Shown here: one piece after another, positions 33,701 through 46,535 of the stretch
Position numbering within the stretch: position 1 is the stretch's first letter
Layout: each line of letters opens with the position of its first letter
Source of the DNA: Neoechinorhynchus agilis
Taxonomy: Eukaryota > Acanthocephala
NCBI GenBank assembly: GCA_051530055.1
Contig: CM121343.1
Span: 434,001-498,000 of the forward strand
Length of the DNA: 64,000 nt
Direction of reading: 5' to 3'
The notes under the pieces: generated by a model
Database searches by the model: none
Told to the model about the DNA's origin: nothing
Seen by the model: only the letters and a program-made list of their open reading frames with translations
Program-made: the position numbers and the translations under genes

Positions 33701-34400
33701 TTACTTTTTATTACGTGTTAAAGTGAGGCCTTTTTCAAGACTGATAATTTTGTTCCTTGGGCAGACATCCCACCGACATGGTTCAGGGAAGCGCATAAAG
33801 TCACTTAATACCCCGAAGCACACGGCTATGAGTTTTGTACGCATTAATCTGGATTATCAGATACCTCCCGAGGAGGCGGGACTCATCAGTGAGTTTCCTC
33901 TTCCCTTCGGCGGGGTATTGCGTCCCCTTTGTGCGTTATTGGCCTGAATGGATTTGGAACATTTTTTACCCTTAGACAGGGATTTGAGGCTCATGTCCAC
34001 TAGACCATCTCGGCACAAATACGGAATGTGCAACAAAATCAGCCAGTTTCTAATTTTGGAACAATTGTTGAATTATTTTCTCTCTAAACCTGGTTACTTT
34101 TTATTACGTGTTAAAGTGAGGCCTTTTTCGAGGCTGATAATTTTGTTCCTTGGGCACACATCCCACCGACATGGTTCAGGGAAGCGCATAAAGTCACTTA
34201 ATACCCCGAAGCACACGGCTATGAGTTTTGTACGCATTAATCCGGATTCTCAGATACCTCCCGAGGAGGCGGGACTTATTAGAGAGTTTCCTCTTCCCTT
34301 CAACGAGGTATTTCGTCCCCTTTGGTTATGCGTTATTGGCCTTAATAGATTCGGAACTTTTTTGACCCTTAGACAGGGATTCGGAGTTAGTCTACTGGAA
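33699..34400 (+). repeat. Tandem direct repeat, period about 389 bp, two copies
   Basis: CCGGTTACTTTTTATTACGT at about 33699 recurs as TGGTTACTTTTTATTACGTG at about 34088. About 300 bp of each copy align closely, including CATCCCACCGACATGGTTCA, CGAAGCACACGGCTATGAGT and ATACCTCCCGAGGAGGCGGG. Diverged single copies are at 655-840 and within both arms of the 28-32 kb palindrome. Open frames here (33723-34403) are repeat-derived, with no recognised domain. Confidence 0.85.
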
Positions 34401-34929
34401 TAATTATAAATGACATCGACTAATCTATCATTTTTGTATGTTAAATGGAATTGTGGGTGTGCTCTCATCGAAGTTCTTTAATTTATAAATACGTAATCAA
34501 TTCCGATAAAGTATACTTGAATGCTCTGAAAGCTGAAATTTAACAATACGATATTGCAAAAAAGCTCATTTTGATTGCTTTTCATTACTTTCTATTATTA
34601 TCAATTGCGCAGTTATTTAATATAATAAGATGCATAATGCATAGGCGTGACAATAATTTATTCACTAAAGTATTATGAATGCTTAACATTAACAATTAAT
34701 ATAAGGTTTAAAAAGAAATTTTTTAGGGTTGCAGAGAACCCGGCTTAAATCTAATTGAATTAAACAACGATCTGATTGGCTAAATTACACCAATTTTCTG
34801 AATAATATAATAGTAAAAAATTTCAAGTTCAACGCCCTTGTTGATGTGATAGAGAAAAAGAGGTGAAAATCATTTGGATAAAAATTTAACAATGGCCACT
34901 TTTACAGTCACAATTGCACTCTCGCTCAC

Positions 34930-35952
34930 TTACACTTTAAATCGAACTTGAATTTTTCTTCCATTGAATTCCGTTCCATTGAGTTTATCGATTGCAATTT
35001 GAGCTGTGTCATAATCGGACATTACAACGAAGCAATAACCTTTACAATCATTAGTTCCAAGATTCCTTATGATATCAATCCGATGAACTTGCCCGAAATG
35101 TTCGAACATTTCCCTAATTTCGTGTTCATCAGGAGAGGATCCAATACCATAGACATAGATTATATATCCTCCAGTGACCGGGTCAATTGAGTTGATCATT
35201 TTGTCCATGATTGTCGAAAGGTTTGTTGGTTCGTCAGGTCCGTCACTGTTCCCGCATAATCTTCCATATGGATTGAACCTAATTGAGTGTCCTTCCTGCT
35301 GAACTAAAGGATTAATGATTTTGCGAATGTGTCCAATCATATTTGATTGCTGTTGCATGTATTTAAGTGGAATCTTTTTCCTTTTTCCCTCCTCGTCCGC
35401 AAATTTAACTAAAAGTGGAGTGTGTCCACCGTCCATAATTGTACCATTAAGTTCTTTTATGGCGGCTTCGGCGTTTGAACGCAGCGCCATTATAACAAAA
35501 GCTATTCCCTTGGGCATTCCAGTGCGTAGGTCATTTATTAGCCGTGATTGAACAACTTCACCGAATCGTTGAAACATTTCCCGAAGACTTTTATCAGTGA
35601 TTTTTCGAGGCAAATTCGAAACGTAAATGTTAGTACCGCGGGTTTGTTCGGATCTCGGTCGCGAGTATGCTACTTTAAGGGTTTTCCCTTCAACATAATA
35701 ACCATTAAGTTCCTCTATAGCTTGAGACGCGTGAATTTCATCCTCATATTCGACAAATCCATAACCGTAGCTATAACCTAAATATCAAATAGTCAATCTC
35801 ACGTACGCTCCTTAAATCAATAACAAACCCGTCGCTTTATCGTACATTAGTCTACATGAGTGTATAGGGCCGATTTGCCTAAACATTTTGTACAACTTCT
35901 TTTCGTCCATTGATTGAGGCAAATAATTGATTATGAGACACTTGCGATCCAT
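34930..35952 (-). CDS. ELAV/Hu-family RNA-binding protein, three RRMs
   Basis: Two exons, 35952-35829 and 35777-34930, with a 51-nt intron (G/GTTTGT...ATTTAG), 323 aa, close to the 326 aa of human HuR. RRM1 opens MDRKCLIINYLPQSMDEKKL (RNP2) and has YGYGFVEYE (RNP1). RRM2 has NIYVSNLPRKITDKSL and GIAFVIM. After a hinge, RRM3 has IIYVYGIGSSPDEHEIREMF and KGYCFVVM and ends FKV. The linker KVAYSRPRSEQTRGTNIYVS is the ELAV signature between RRM1 and RRM2. Such proteins bind U- and AU-rich RNA and control stability and splicing. The N-terminus is shorter than usual, with RRM1 almost at the first Met, so an upstream coding exon may be missed. It could also be a Sex-lethal-like relative; three RRMs favour ELAV. 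Confidence 0.9.
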
Positions 35953-36109
35953 GATATACACACCGACAAAGCCTTAAAGTACTTGAAATTATTGATATAT
36001 CCTCGTTGGGCGAAAATGCCAACTGCATTTCGGTAGTCACCATATCGGCGACCCCAATATAGCGCTCCATCCTCCAGAAATAACAAAAATCTTCAAAATA
36101 AAACACTAA

Positions 36110-37206
36110 AAAAGAACGAAAACGTCAGCTTTCCCATGAAGGCGGAGCATCTATGCAAAACAACTCAAACTCACCTTTTTAGCACTTAACAGATAGAAAA
36201 ACGAATGTTAGCGGTTCAGAATCTACAATGCAAACATTGCGATCAGGATTATGACCGAGATTCGATGCGAATTCTTTCGCAATGACACGTGAGCACACTT
36301 TACAACCAATCGGATTATAGGATAAAAAATCTTTTGAACTGATGATGAACCCGACGAGGTTCGCAGAACGTCTTTAATAAATAATCATTTACCGCGGGTG
36401 TAGACTTCTATACACAATAAGTCCGATATAGAGATTGACTTCAAAGAAATTAATCTCTATATCATCAAACAAAAAATATCCATGAACTCCTTTATAACTG
36501 GGATTTATGTCCGAAAATTAGAAGCAAATCACGTTAAAATACCTACAACGATTTTGTTCGATATTTACAAGCATTATTTCGATTAAAGACGTTTTGCGAA
36601 CCTCGTCGAACTGATGATGAACCGGACGATGTTCGCAGAACGTCTTCAATAGATATAATTATATACTCCGTTACTTCTTCGCATACGGACATTTAAAATA
36701 AGAAGCTCAAAAGTACGAACTATATTGATGGTAGAACGTCTTTCATTTCTAAAGTCATCCATGAGTTTCCGGCCGTAACGGTGTAAATTCTCAAGGGACG
36801 CGAAATTCACAGTTGTTTTGATGGTAATTACTTTGGGTTCATGTTAGGTTCATAAAAAGAATAACAAAGGAATTGAACAAAAGCGGGCAGCAATTCCCCG
36901 GCGACATATACATGATCCCTTTGCAATCAATTTGGAATATGTTTAATCACCAATGAGACTTCGCAGTCCCAGCCAATACTACCCATTAATATTAACTAAA
37001 TAATCGATTAATTCTTCTTGTTGCTGAAGTGCCATAAACAATAAGTTCTTTAATTAGATCCATCATAAGATTAAATGAACTTTTATTCATGTGCTCATTA
37101 GTCGATCAATGGCTTGTAATGAACTTGCGTATTTACAAAGAGATAACCACTTAAATTTTCCATTTAAAAGTGAATAAGCCGTCCCCCAATAACCACTAAA
37201 ACTGTT
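36110..37206. repeat. Intergenic region with two hammerhead-core-like elements
   Basis: At 36339-36368 (plus) the sequence reads CTGATGA, TG, stem GAACC/GGTTC with loop CGACGA, then GCAGAACGTCTTTAATAAAT. At 36611-36641 the same motif returns with a mutated stem (ACCGGACGATGTT) and is preceded at 36574-36610 by an inverted partial copy (GACGTTTTGCGAACCTCGTC). No gene is recognised between the ELAV and CCZ1 genes. Confidence 0.5.
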
Positions 37207-40200
37207 TTAAATAGGAGTAGAATGACAGCACATTTCAACCAAGGATTCTACTAAGCTGATCACCTCGGAAAACACAAGGTTATCGCCAATTTGCTTTGTA
37301 AAGATCATCAATGAGTCAACTTCGGTTTTTCTTAGGTTTATCCAGTGGCCTTTCGTTAGGGAAATAATCACCTCAAATCTCTCATCATTTCTGCCCAAGT
37401 GTTCGGAGCGTTAACGATTGTGGACTAGGAATAACATACCTAGAACACATCACTTCTGAAGCCTCTAGAAAAACTTCATCGAGTTTAGGATCCGTGCTGG
37501 TCACAATTACATCATTTGATTTGAAATTCTTATATATAACAGTTGTGCACATGAGTGATAAATAACTAAAGCGACGCTACGGTGGTTTGGCGTGAATATT
37601 GGCCAACACTTACGTTGAAAATATTTTCACCGGAAAAGTATTATCGTAGCAAGACAATGTTTGAAATTCTGTGCATGCAATACTGCTCAAAGACGTATTA
37701 ATCGCTTCTGAATAATCTAGTAAAAAGATGGGCACTTAGAACGACCCCATGGAACTAAATTTAAAATGGTTCCTTTTCGCAACAAGGCGGCATTTCATGC
37801 CCGCCCATTCATAAAAGTTCAATATTCAAACATCAAACACAGTAATTGATAACACGCTAAAAATGGTGAATGTACACTTTATGAGATGTTTGGTCACTAT
37901 CGTCATCAAATCCATTTTTAATGGTGATCAATACTAGAAGCAAAAAGTAGTGTATTCGTTGATATACAATCAGTGACGAAACACAAATAAAATTCCGTTG
38001 ACAATAGAAATAATATTTTTAAATATTCAAAGTATGAATGATCATAAATTTACGCACAGAGACAATTTTAATACCTACGAATCGCCACATTAAATAAATA
38101 CATGGCAATAAATGATTATCGCAGTTCTAAAAATTAGATCAATAGCTTTATGCTTTTCTATGTGTGACAAGTGCCTCCCAAAAAACAGCTTCTATGTACT
38201 TCACCATCTCTAACTAATAAAAATCGATTCGTTGAAATATTTCCCTGCAGAACTATCTTCCGAATCATCAAAAATTATGAAGAAGGCTGAACGCCTTTTA
38301 GTGGTGCTAAATATTTGAATGATTAAATTCTAAATACTTGTAGGGACTAATTTCGAGAGTGTGGGCATTTGAAGTATCACAATCGACGTTAAAGTGATTT
38401 TGAAATTAACGCGTTAAAAAACGGTATTTTGCTATATGTATTTTATTTAGACTTTTACGAGTTGATTTTTTCGTGGTATTAGGGCGCAACGGAATAGAAA
38501 TACCCCCTTAGATTGTTAAGTAATACTGTTTAAAGTGCACTGGCACTCAAAAGTACTTAATATAAACAAAGAAATACGCAACTTTTATCATTCATTAATG
38601 CCCCTAAATATTATAGAATTGCAAGACTAACAAAAATTAATTACGTTTTATAGCAATATTCGCGGTAAGCAAAAATGCTGCACACCAATTATTAATGTCG
38701 ATTGTTGACTTTATGTTCTATAAAACTGAATCAAACACATTGGGGAACTAACAAACTAACGATGAACCCGACGAGGTTCGAAACGCCTTTAATAAACTCT
38801 TAAGATCTAAATAACACTTCCAATTAGGAGGATTTTTTGCAATTTTTTTTGTATTTGCCGGAAATAACAAGGATCTCTTTTTAGTGAGGCTCTTCAACTC
38901 CTGAGGGATCCGAAGCGACGCCTTAAGTTATAACCAGTGATGCAAATTCAGGTCAATATCTGGTTCAAAATATCAGCATCGCCGTGTTGAGAGGCAACAC
39001 TGCAAGCATTCGGGCGACAATTGAGGACGAGTACGGCGGATAATTATGTTTATATCTTCAAAATAGAGAAATTGGGAACGAAAAAAATCTTGACTTTGTT
39101 TCGTTCTATTCTGTTACGTTACATGTTTATGTTACTGCTTCAAATTAGGATTTTCCTAAGGTCTCGTCTCGAAAAATTGTTAAATCTTTACATGACTTGA
39201 ATAAGTGTTAATTTTTTAAAGATTTATTTGGCAGATAAATAGAAGTGAACTTGGAGTTAGGTTAGTTGCTAGTGCATGCTTATACGGATCGAGTTATTAG
39301 GCAATTATAATCAAAAACAATCGACTTTGCTGGACGAGTGAACGTATTTTTTGGTGGTTACTGTCAGGTGATTTTTAATTTCGGGTACCAATACGGGCGA
39401 TTGGCTCTCGGCTTATTCAAGTTTTGTGCTTAGTTCCACAAACCACGTTCGTCATTTGTCAAAAGTCACTGCGAAACCACCACTCGAAATGCGCTCGCTC
39501 CTTCAAAAAATGCCGATAGTTTTTTATTTAAAAAATTATGGCAACAGTTACATTAAAATAATCGAATTCAGAAAATAATTATCCAATTAGAAATGAGATC
39601 AACGTCAACAAACGGTTTAAACAAATGTTTCATAAAAATTTTGAGGTATTTGCATTGGAATATAATTGGACGAAAGCCCAAACCGAAAATTTTACTAGTT
39701 GGTTGAAAATAAAAAATATATAGAGCATCAAAAATTTGTTACTGCCTCAATCCCATTATACAACAAATCGATCCGTATAAGCATGCACTAGCAACTGACC
39801 TAACTCCAAGTTCACTTCTATTTATCTGCCAAATAAATCTTAAAAAATTAACACTTATTCAAGTCATGTAAAGATATGACAATTTTTTGAGATGAGACCT
39901 TAGGAAAATCCTAATTTGAAGCAGTAACATAAACATGTAACGTAACAGAATAGAACGAAACAAAGTCAAGATTTTTTTCGTTCCCAATTTCTCTATTTTG
40001 AAGATATAAACATAATTATTCGCCGTCCTCGTCCTCAATTGTCGCCCGAATGCTTGCAGTGTTGCCTCTCAACACGGCGATGCTGATATTTTGAACCAGG
40101 TATTGACCTGAATTTGCATCACTGGTTATAACTTAAGGCGTCGCTTCGGATCCCTCAGGAGTTGAAGAGCCTCACTAAAAAGAGATCCTTGTTATTTCCG

Positions 40201-42295
40201 GCAAATACAAAAAAATTGCAAAAAATCCTCCTAATTGGAAGTGTTATTTAGATCTTAAGAGTTTATTAAAGGCGTTTCGAACCTCGTCGGGTTCATCGTT
40301 AGTTTGTTAGTTCCCCAATGTGTTTGATTCAGTTTTATAGAACATAAAGTCAACAATCGACATTAATAATTGGTGTGCAGCATTTTTGCTTACCGCGAAT
40401 ATTGCTATAAAACGTAATTAATTTTTGTTAGTCTTGCAATTCTATAATATTTAGGGGCATTAATGAATGATAAAAGTTGCGTATTTCTTTGTTTATATTA
40501 AGTACTTTTGAGTGCCAGTGCACTTTAAACAGTATTACTTAACAATCTAAGGGGGCATTTCTATTCCGTTGCGCCCTAATACCACGAAAAAATCAACTCG
40601 TAAAAGTCTAAATAAAATACATATAGCAAAATACCGTTTTTTAACGCGTTAATTTCAAAATCACTTTAAAATCATTAGCAAACACATCATTTCCGAATTC
40701 TCACATTTACATTTGTGTAAAATGACTTCAACGTGGGATCACACAATTGTAAAAAATATTCAAAACGATGGAATATTGATGTATGCGACAACCAAGCGTG
40801 GTTTAATGCTATTAAACTTACAAAATTGCATTGCGGGAAAAGGTATAACAAGAACCGAATAAAATTAGCTGCTGTAATCGAAAACCACAATGATAATTTT
40901 TCTATTGCTAATGTAAAACTGCACAGTATTAAAACAATACGGCGTATGTTACAATCATTCAATTGCTCTAAAATTTCATACCTTTTTCTGATAAAAATAG
41001 TGTAATGTTGAAAGCATCGAATTTGAGTTGCTTAATTCTGAATCTCTGAGAGTGAATATAAACATGTAACGGAAATCCAAGTTCAAATTTCTCGGCGATG
41101 CCTTCCATGTCACCGTTAGTGCCGTTACAAAATAGCTTGATAATCAAAGTGACGGTTTTTATATCCTCATCCTCCAGGTCGGACCAAATTAATTTTTCTC
41201 CTAAATAAATATAGGAATATGCAATGCATTGACATAGATTCTTCAATCGCGCATTCAGAGCTTCGCATTGCAGCCGGATATCGAGTCCATAATCCACCTT
41301 ATCAGCTTGTATGAGGTATTTGGCAACATTTTTAGAATATATATCAAACTTGTTTGTAAGCGCTTCTAAATACTATCGACAAGAGTAGGATATTATATCT
41401 TTTAAGATTTCAACTGACGGTGTCAAAATGGTGTTTAAGGACACATTTAATTGTATTACCTCCAGCATCACAAATACTTCCATGAAGAAACTAATCACTA
41501 TATCATATCGAGAGAAAATCCATCGGGATGGTAAATTTTAACTTGTGGTGAATGTACTCGCCCGGTTAAAAATCATTTTATTATTAGGAAATATTTTGAA
41601 AGAGGAAACCTCGTCTCATCAATCATTGTAAACTGTTTCGATATAAGAGAGAAAGAGGTTATATTTCGCAGAATGGTTTCTAACAGGGATTATCTTCACC
41701 ACAAGTCAAAACATAATCACTATATTTACCAAAAGATGAAATAAAAATTCATACCTTGAATATAATATAGGAGAATTTAATAACAAATTCTCCAAAAGCA
41801 AAGCACAGTTTTGATTGTTGGTCAGCATATTGCTTGGATTCATGTGTAAAACGCCGAGCCGGAACTCGCTAGAAAAAAAACTGCGAATTAAAAATCGATC
41901 GATGACAACGTATGATAAGACTAATTTACCATTGCAAACCATATATTATTTTCGACCTCGAGGAAGAACGTTCGAAATTTGAGTGTATCAAAGAATTGAC
42001 ATTCGGTACAGCCCGTCAAATTTCTGTCTGCGGAATATTTTGATGTGAGAACAGCCAAATACACTACATACCTTGAAAGTGCAATTAACGCTTTGTTTCC
42101 TCCAATTTCTAAAGCCACTTCATCAGTGGTAAGATTAGTTGGATGACTGTAAATAACAGAATCACTGCGATTTGTATTCTGAAAAGTTAATGCAATCTCA
42201 TTTGTACCAGAAGAGATGTAACCAACTAATTCCCTTGAACTTACGTGAAATATTAAAAAACTGCTAATCCACGACATGGTCAATAAAATCTTCAA
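37207..42295 (-). CDS. CCZ1: Vacuolar fusion protein CCZ1 homologue
   Basis: Six-exon model: 42295-41930, 41868-41755, 41490-41419, 41372-40982, 40907-40727 and 37390-37207, 435 aa (human about 482). CCZ1 pairs with MON1 as the guanine-nucleotide exchange factor for Rab7 on late endosomes. Recognisable stretches in order: WISSFLIFHVSSRELVG and IYSHPTN (first longin domain), NNIWFAM, LHGSICDAGGNTIKCVLKHH, YSYIYLGEKLIWSDLEDEDI, PLHVYIHSQRF, and in the last exon DERFEVIISLTKGHW with DSLMIFTKQIGDNLVFSEVI, matching the human C-terminus. Intron 2 contains a fold-back element (41541-41706). Intron 5, about 3.3 kb, contains the 2.3-kb palindrome. Other introns are 46-74 nt. Weakest joints are exon 5 to 6 (donor AA/GTCATT) and the acceptor of exon 5. 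A later ATG at 42277 is an alternative start. Confidence 0.8.
38391..39292 (+). repeat. Left arm of a 2.3-kb palindrome inside a CCZ1 intron
   Basis: Reverse-complement match to 40667-39768, about 900 bp per arm, nearly identical (occasional differences such as TACCCCCTTAG versus a CTAAGGGGGCATT context). At 38757-38784 it carries CGATGAACCCGACGAGGTTC followed by GAAACGCCTTTAATAAAC, a hammerhead-core-like hairpin motif; the other arm has the mirror copy at about 40265-40292. No open frame of note. Confidence 0.92.
39293..39767. other. Spacer of the CCZ1-intron palindrome
   Basis: 475 bp of unique sequence between the arms. No recognised coding motif; short and stop-rich. Confidence 0.8.
39768..40667 (-). 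repeat. Right arm of the CCZ1-intron palindrome
   Basis: Mirror of 38391-39292. It ends at AAAATCACTTT only about 60 bp from the modelled donor of CCZ1 exon 5, so the element sits close to the splice site. No target-site duplication was evident at the outer ends. Confidence 0.92.
41541..41706. mobile_element. Fold-back element in CCZ1 intron 2
   Basis: Ends ACTTGTGGTGAA and TTCACCACAAGT are inverted repeats, followed inward by GTTAAAAATCATTTTATTAT and its mirror. The left arm contains GAAAGAGGAAACCTCGTCTC followed by ATCAATCATTG, the inverted form of the CTGATGA-GAGG/CCTC-GAAATATT motif. A sister copy, with the same 35 bp of upstream sequence, is at 49231-49400. Confidence 0.7.
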
Positions 42296-42299
42296 TTAG

Positions 42300-42920
42300 A
42301 ACGACATTGGTAAGTAACATATCAAAGCCCCAATGTCCATTGCATCGAAAACAAGCACTTTGGTTCATGCTCAACCACCATGTAGTATTCAGCCTAAAAA
42401 GATCAAATGCATTGAGAGCAAAAGCTCATGTGACATTGTGATCAAAATATAGGCAAATTGATAAAAATACTTTGAACAAAGTTAAAAACGAATTTAAAAA
42501 AATCAAAAAAGCATCTAACGGGCAATTACCAAAGATCCATTTTAAACACAAGCATCGATTCTACACAGCAACGAGTACACATTAAAACGAACAGTTTTCA
42601 TTTGCGTTAAGCTAACCGAAAAAAAATCCGAATCGATTTTTCGTTGAAAATATTTGACATCAGCCATTTTAATGAAGCGGATTTCGGACACGCGAAAATT
42701 TTAATTGCCGTATTATTAACAAAACGTGGGTTATTTAGACAACGCATGCAAACATGTTAACGGTTTCATCTCAAAGCCAATGTTTACAATTTGTGTAAGA
42801 TTTCAACGGACTGTCAGGAGCAATTCAGCTATAGATTTTATTAAGTTTTCGCTTGAATCAATCGTCGTCCACAATGGATGACCATTTCGGCTATAGGGAA
42901 TTTTTTGGATTATTAACTTT
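42300..42920. other. No gene recognised
   Basis: AT-rich sequence upstream of CCZ1. It may include its promoter; no motif or open frame could be supported. Confidence 0.35.
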
Positions 42921-43040
42921 CGGGAGAAAAGATACTTTCTTTTGTTAGTTTTGCCACTTCGGATTCAAAAACTCACTCACTAAATTCCGATATCAAACGA
43001 AAAGCTTCTTAAATTTCTTAAATCGAAACGATTCACAATG

Positions 43041-44330
<1,290 letters not shown>

Positions 44331-44845
44331 TTTCTTCCAACGAAGACAGCAATCCAAGGCATTAAAAGATTTCGTAGTAGAATTGAATGCCGCGTGGACC
44401 CCATTGCTTTAATGACTGCTCCCGAAAAAGTAGCCGAATCCGTCGCGATTTGTGATTCTTGTCAAAAAAGACGAATAAAGATGAACAAAACAATTCGATT
44501 AAGGACACTGCATTGGCGAGGATGCTCCCATCACTGATGATTTTTTGTGAGCATTAAAAATTAAAGAATTCGTTATGAGTTTACACAATACTTTCGCGGT
44601 AACGCGGTGAACGGAACGAGCGATCAACCACGGGAAACATAATCGCGAGTGCTGATTTTTAGTGCCAGTTCTGTGATGTTCGGTGTCCACGAATCTTGGA
44701 GACAGTTAAAGTTTAAAAAAGTCCACTAGTCATCATGGCGAGGTGTATCCTCAATGTCAAATGACACGCCTTTTCAACTAGTTTTACCGTTTGAAGCTCT
44801 GAAACATTTCAGCGGTAGTTATAGATCAACTTGGCGTTTTTTTCT

Positions 44846-45004
44846 CTATACGGCGAGTTTTTCCTTCCTCGAGATTTATTTGTAAACATTCAAATTTTCG
44901 GGGCCGTAGAAAACCTACAAGCAATGCTTGATAAGGAGGTTGAGGCCTCGAAAATTTGAATGTTTACAAATAAATCTCGAGGAGGGAAAAACTCGCCGTA
45001 TATA
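44846..45004. repeat. Long-stem fold-back, about 59-bp arms
   Basis: The left arm (44846-44904, TATACGGCGAGTTTTTCCTT...) mirrors the right arm (44943-45004, ...GGAAAAACTCGCCGTATA) around a 38-bp loop containing CTTGATAAGGAGGTTGAGG. The latter with CCTCGAAAAT again forms a GAGG/CCTC hairpin followed by GAAAAT. Confidence 0.85.
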
Positions 45005-45132
45005 GCGAAAATGAGCCGAACCCCTCGAAAGAAAAACTCGATCGAACTTGTCGTTTTGTTGAAGAAAAGCAAAAATAAAGTATTTTGGTAATTATATCAA
45101 CCCGAGATTTAAAAAAGATTAAACTGTTCGTA

Positions 45133-45354
45133 AATAGGTTTGTTTTCTGGTGAGTAGAAAAATCTATTGAATCCGATTGGTTTCGGCGAGACACAATCTT
45201 GTGAACGCCTTTCGATCAAGATAAATAAGTGAATTCCTTATTTAAAAACTTACACGCAACCTTGATAAACGCCTTCACAAAATTGTGCCTCGCCGAAACC
45301 AATCGGATTCAATAAATAAAATCATTTTAATTTTTCTACGCACTAGAAAACAAC
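45133..45354. repeat. Fold-back element with GTTGTTTTCTAGTGCG-like ends
   Basis: The left arm (TTTGTTTTCTGGTGAGTAG, then ATTGAATCCGATTGGTTTCG) mirrors the right arm (CGAAACCAATCGGATTCAAT, then CTAGAAAACAAC). The interior includes ACACAATCTTGTGAACGCC and CCTTGATAAACGCCTTCAC. It is related to 11690-11765 and to 61560-61640. Confidence 0.75.
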
Positions 45355-45358
45355 TACT

Positions 45359-45503
45359 AATTTCCGATATTCCTCGTCGGATAATTCCGATATTTTCCGA
45401 AGGTTCGTCATTTTTTGTAAGGTTCACATATTTGAAAACTTACAAGCAATGACAAACCTTTGGGAATTTTCCGAATTATTTGAAGTGAAATATTGGAAAT
45501 TAG
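45359..45503. repeat. Fold-back element
   Basis: TTTCCGATATTCCTCG at the left mirrors the region ending ATATTGGAAATTAGC. The inner pair is GGTTCGTCATTTTTTG and AATGACAAACC, with a central TGTAAGGTTCAC hairpin facing GAAAACTTACA. Same family as the unit junctions at 43.5 and 44.2 kb. Confidence 0.6.
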
Positions 45504-45629
45504 CGAATTTTTTAATCCGAGCGATCTTTTCCCCGAAGATAATAATTCAAGAAATCAAGTATTATTGATGCATGCCGCCTAGTTTGATCCACACGCAACA
45601 GTTGAAGGCAGCGAGTTTTATTGATTTGA

Positions 45630-45745
45630 AATATTTCGAAAGAGGAAGCCTCATCTGTCATTGTAAATTAATCTAATCGGGACGGATCTAGTCGATTAGA
45701 TTAATTTACAATGACGGATGAGGCTTCCTCTTTCGAAATATCTCC
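45630..45745. repeat. Fold-back element with paired GAGG/CCTC-GAAATAT motifs
   Basis: The left arm reads GAAATATTTCGAAAGAGGAA and the right arm TTCCTCTTTCGAAATATCTC, with CATTGTAAATTAATCTAATC and its mirror in between. The plus motif at 45715-45738 is GGATGAGGCTTCCTCTTTCG followed by AAATATC. The inner loop is about 17 nt. Confidence 0.8.
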
Positions 45746-45892
45746 ATAAAATATGTACAATTCCAATTTGATCGAAGGATTCGATATCGTAATGGAATGA
45801 TTCGTTCCAAGGGCGGCAATGATTTTTTCATGAGTCAAACTATTTATATGCTCGCTCGTCTTTAAAGTTTCAAAATTAAAAAATGTTTGCTT

Positions 45893-46015
45893 TTTAGTTT
45901 TTTCCTTTTTTTTGGTATGAAGCAACACCGATCTCTTACATAAGTGATTGAATCACTTCTCTGATATAAGAGATCGGTGTGGTTTCATGCCAAAAAAAGA
46001 AAAACTAAAAAGCCG
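45893..46015. repeat. Fold-back element
   Basis: Arms TTTTTTTTGGTATGAAGCAA with CACCGATCTCTTACATAAG and the mirror ATAAGAGATCGGTGTGGTTT with CATGCCAAAAAAAG. About 50 bp each with a short loop. No coding content. Confidence 0.75.
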
Positions 46016-46535
46016 AAGAAGGGGGATGTTCTAAATCAGAATCAATAGAACCGGTTTGTCATTTAAAAATGCAGTGGCATAGCATGAACGGACATCATCA
46101 TGATATTCTAGATAATCCTTTATTTTCGTGCAATTGGCTTCAAAATCGGAACAATTTTTTTTTTAAAAAAAAGGTTTGTATTTCCAATCGCGAATTTTTA
46201 GGCGTACGCGCGTTTGTTTTAATTCAAACGATTTATTCGAATAGTATTTCCCTTCTCGGTAACAATTCTTCTTATTACGCAATTGTCCGAAATCAAACGT
46301 AGAAGTCACAAGAAGCTGTTATTCTGCAAACGTTTGCAATATATCGCGATAAGTAACATGGTCGACGGTCGAATTTAATGTAGGCGACTGCTTATTAAGT
46401 CCGTCATCCACCACGGACTTGCGAATTGCAACACTTTCCCCCCCCCGTAGATTTCTGATTTGGCATCATCATCATGTGAACTTTAAGCAATCCCAAAAAA
46501 TCTAATGATGAGTTTTAGACTTCACAGTCTGAATA

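Noticed and set aside
33723-34403. Frames of 74 and 151 codons in the 389-bp direct repeat
   Set aside because: They lie in a dispersed repeat, have no recognised motif and differ between copies.
41990-42090. A 44-nt GT-AG intron in CCZ1 exon 1
   Set aside because: Removing it puts the following conserved part into a stopped frame; reading through keeps it open.
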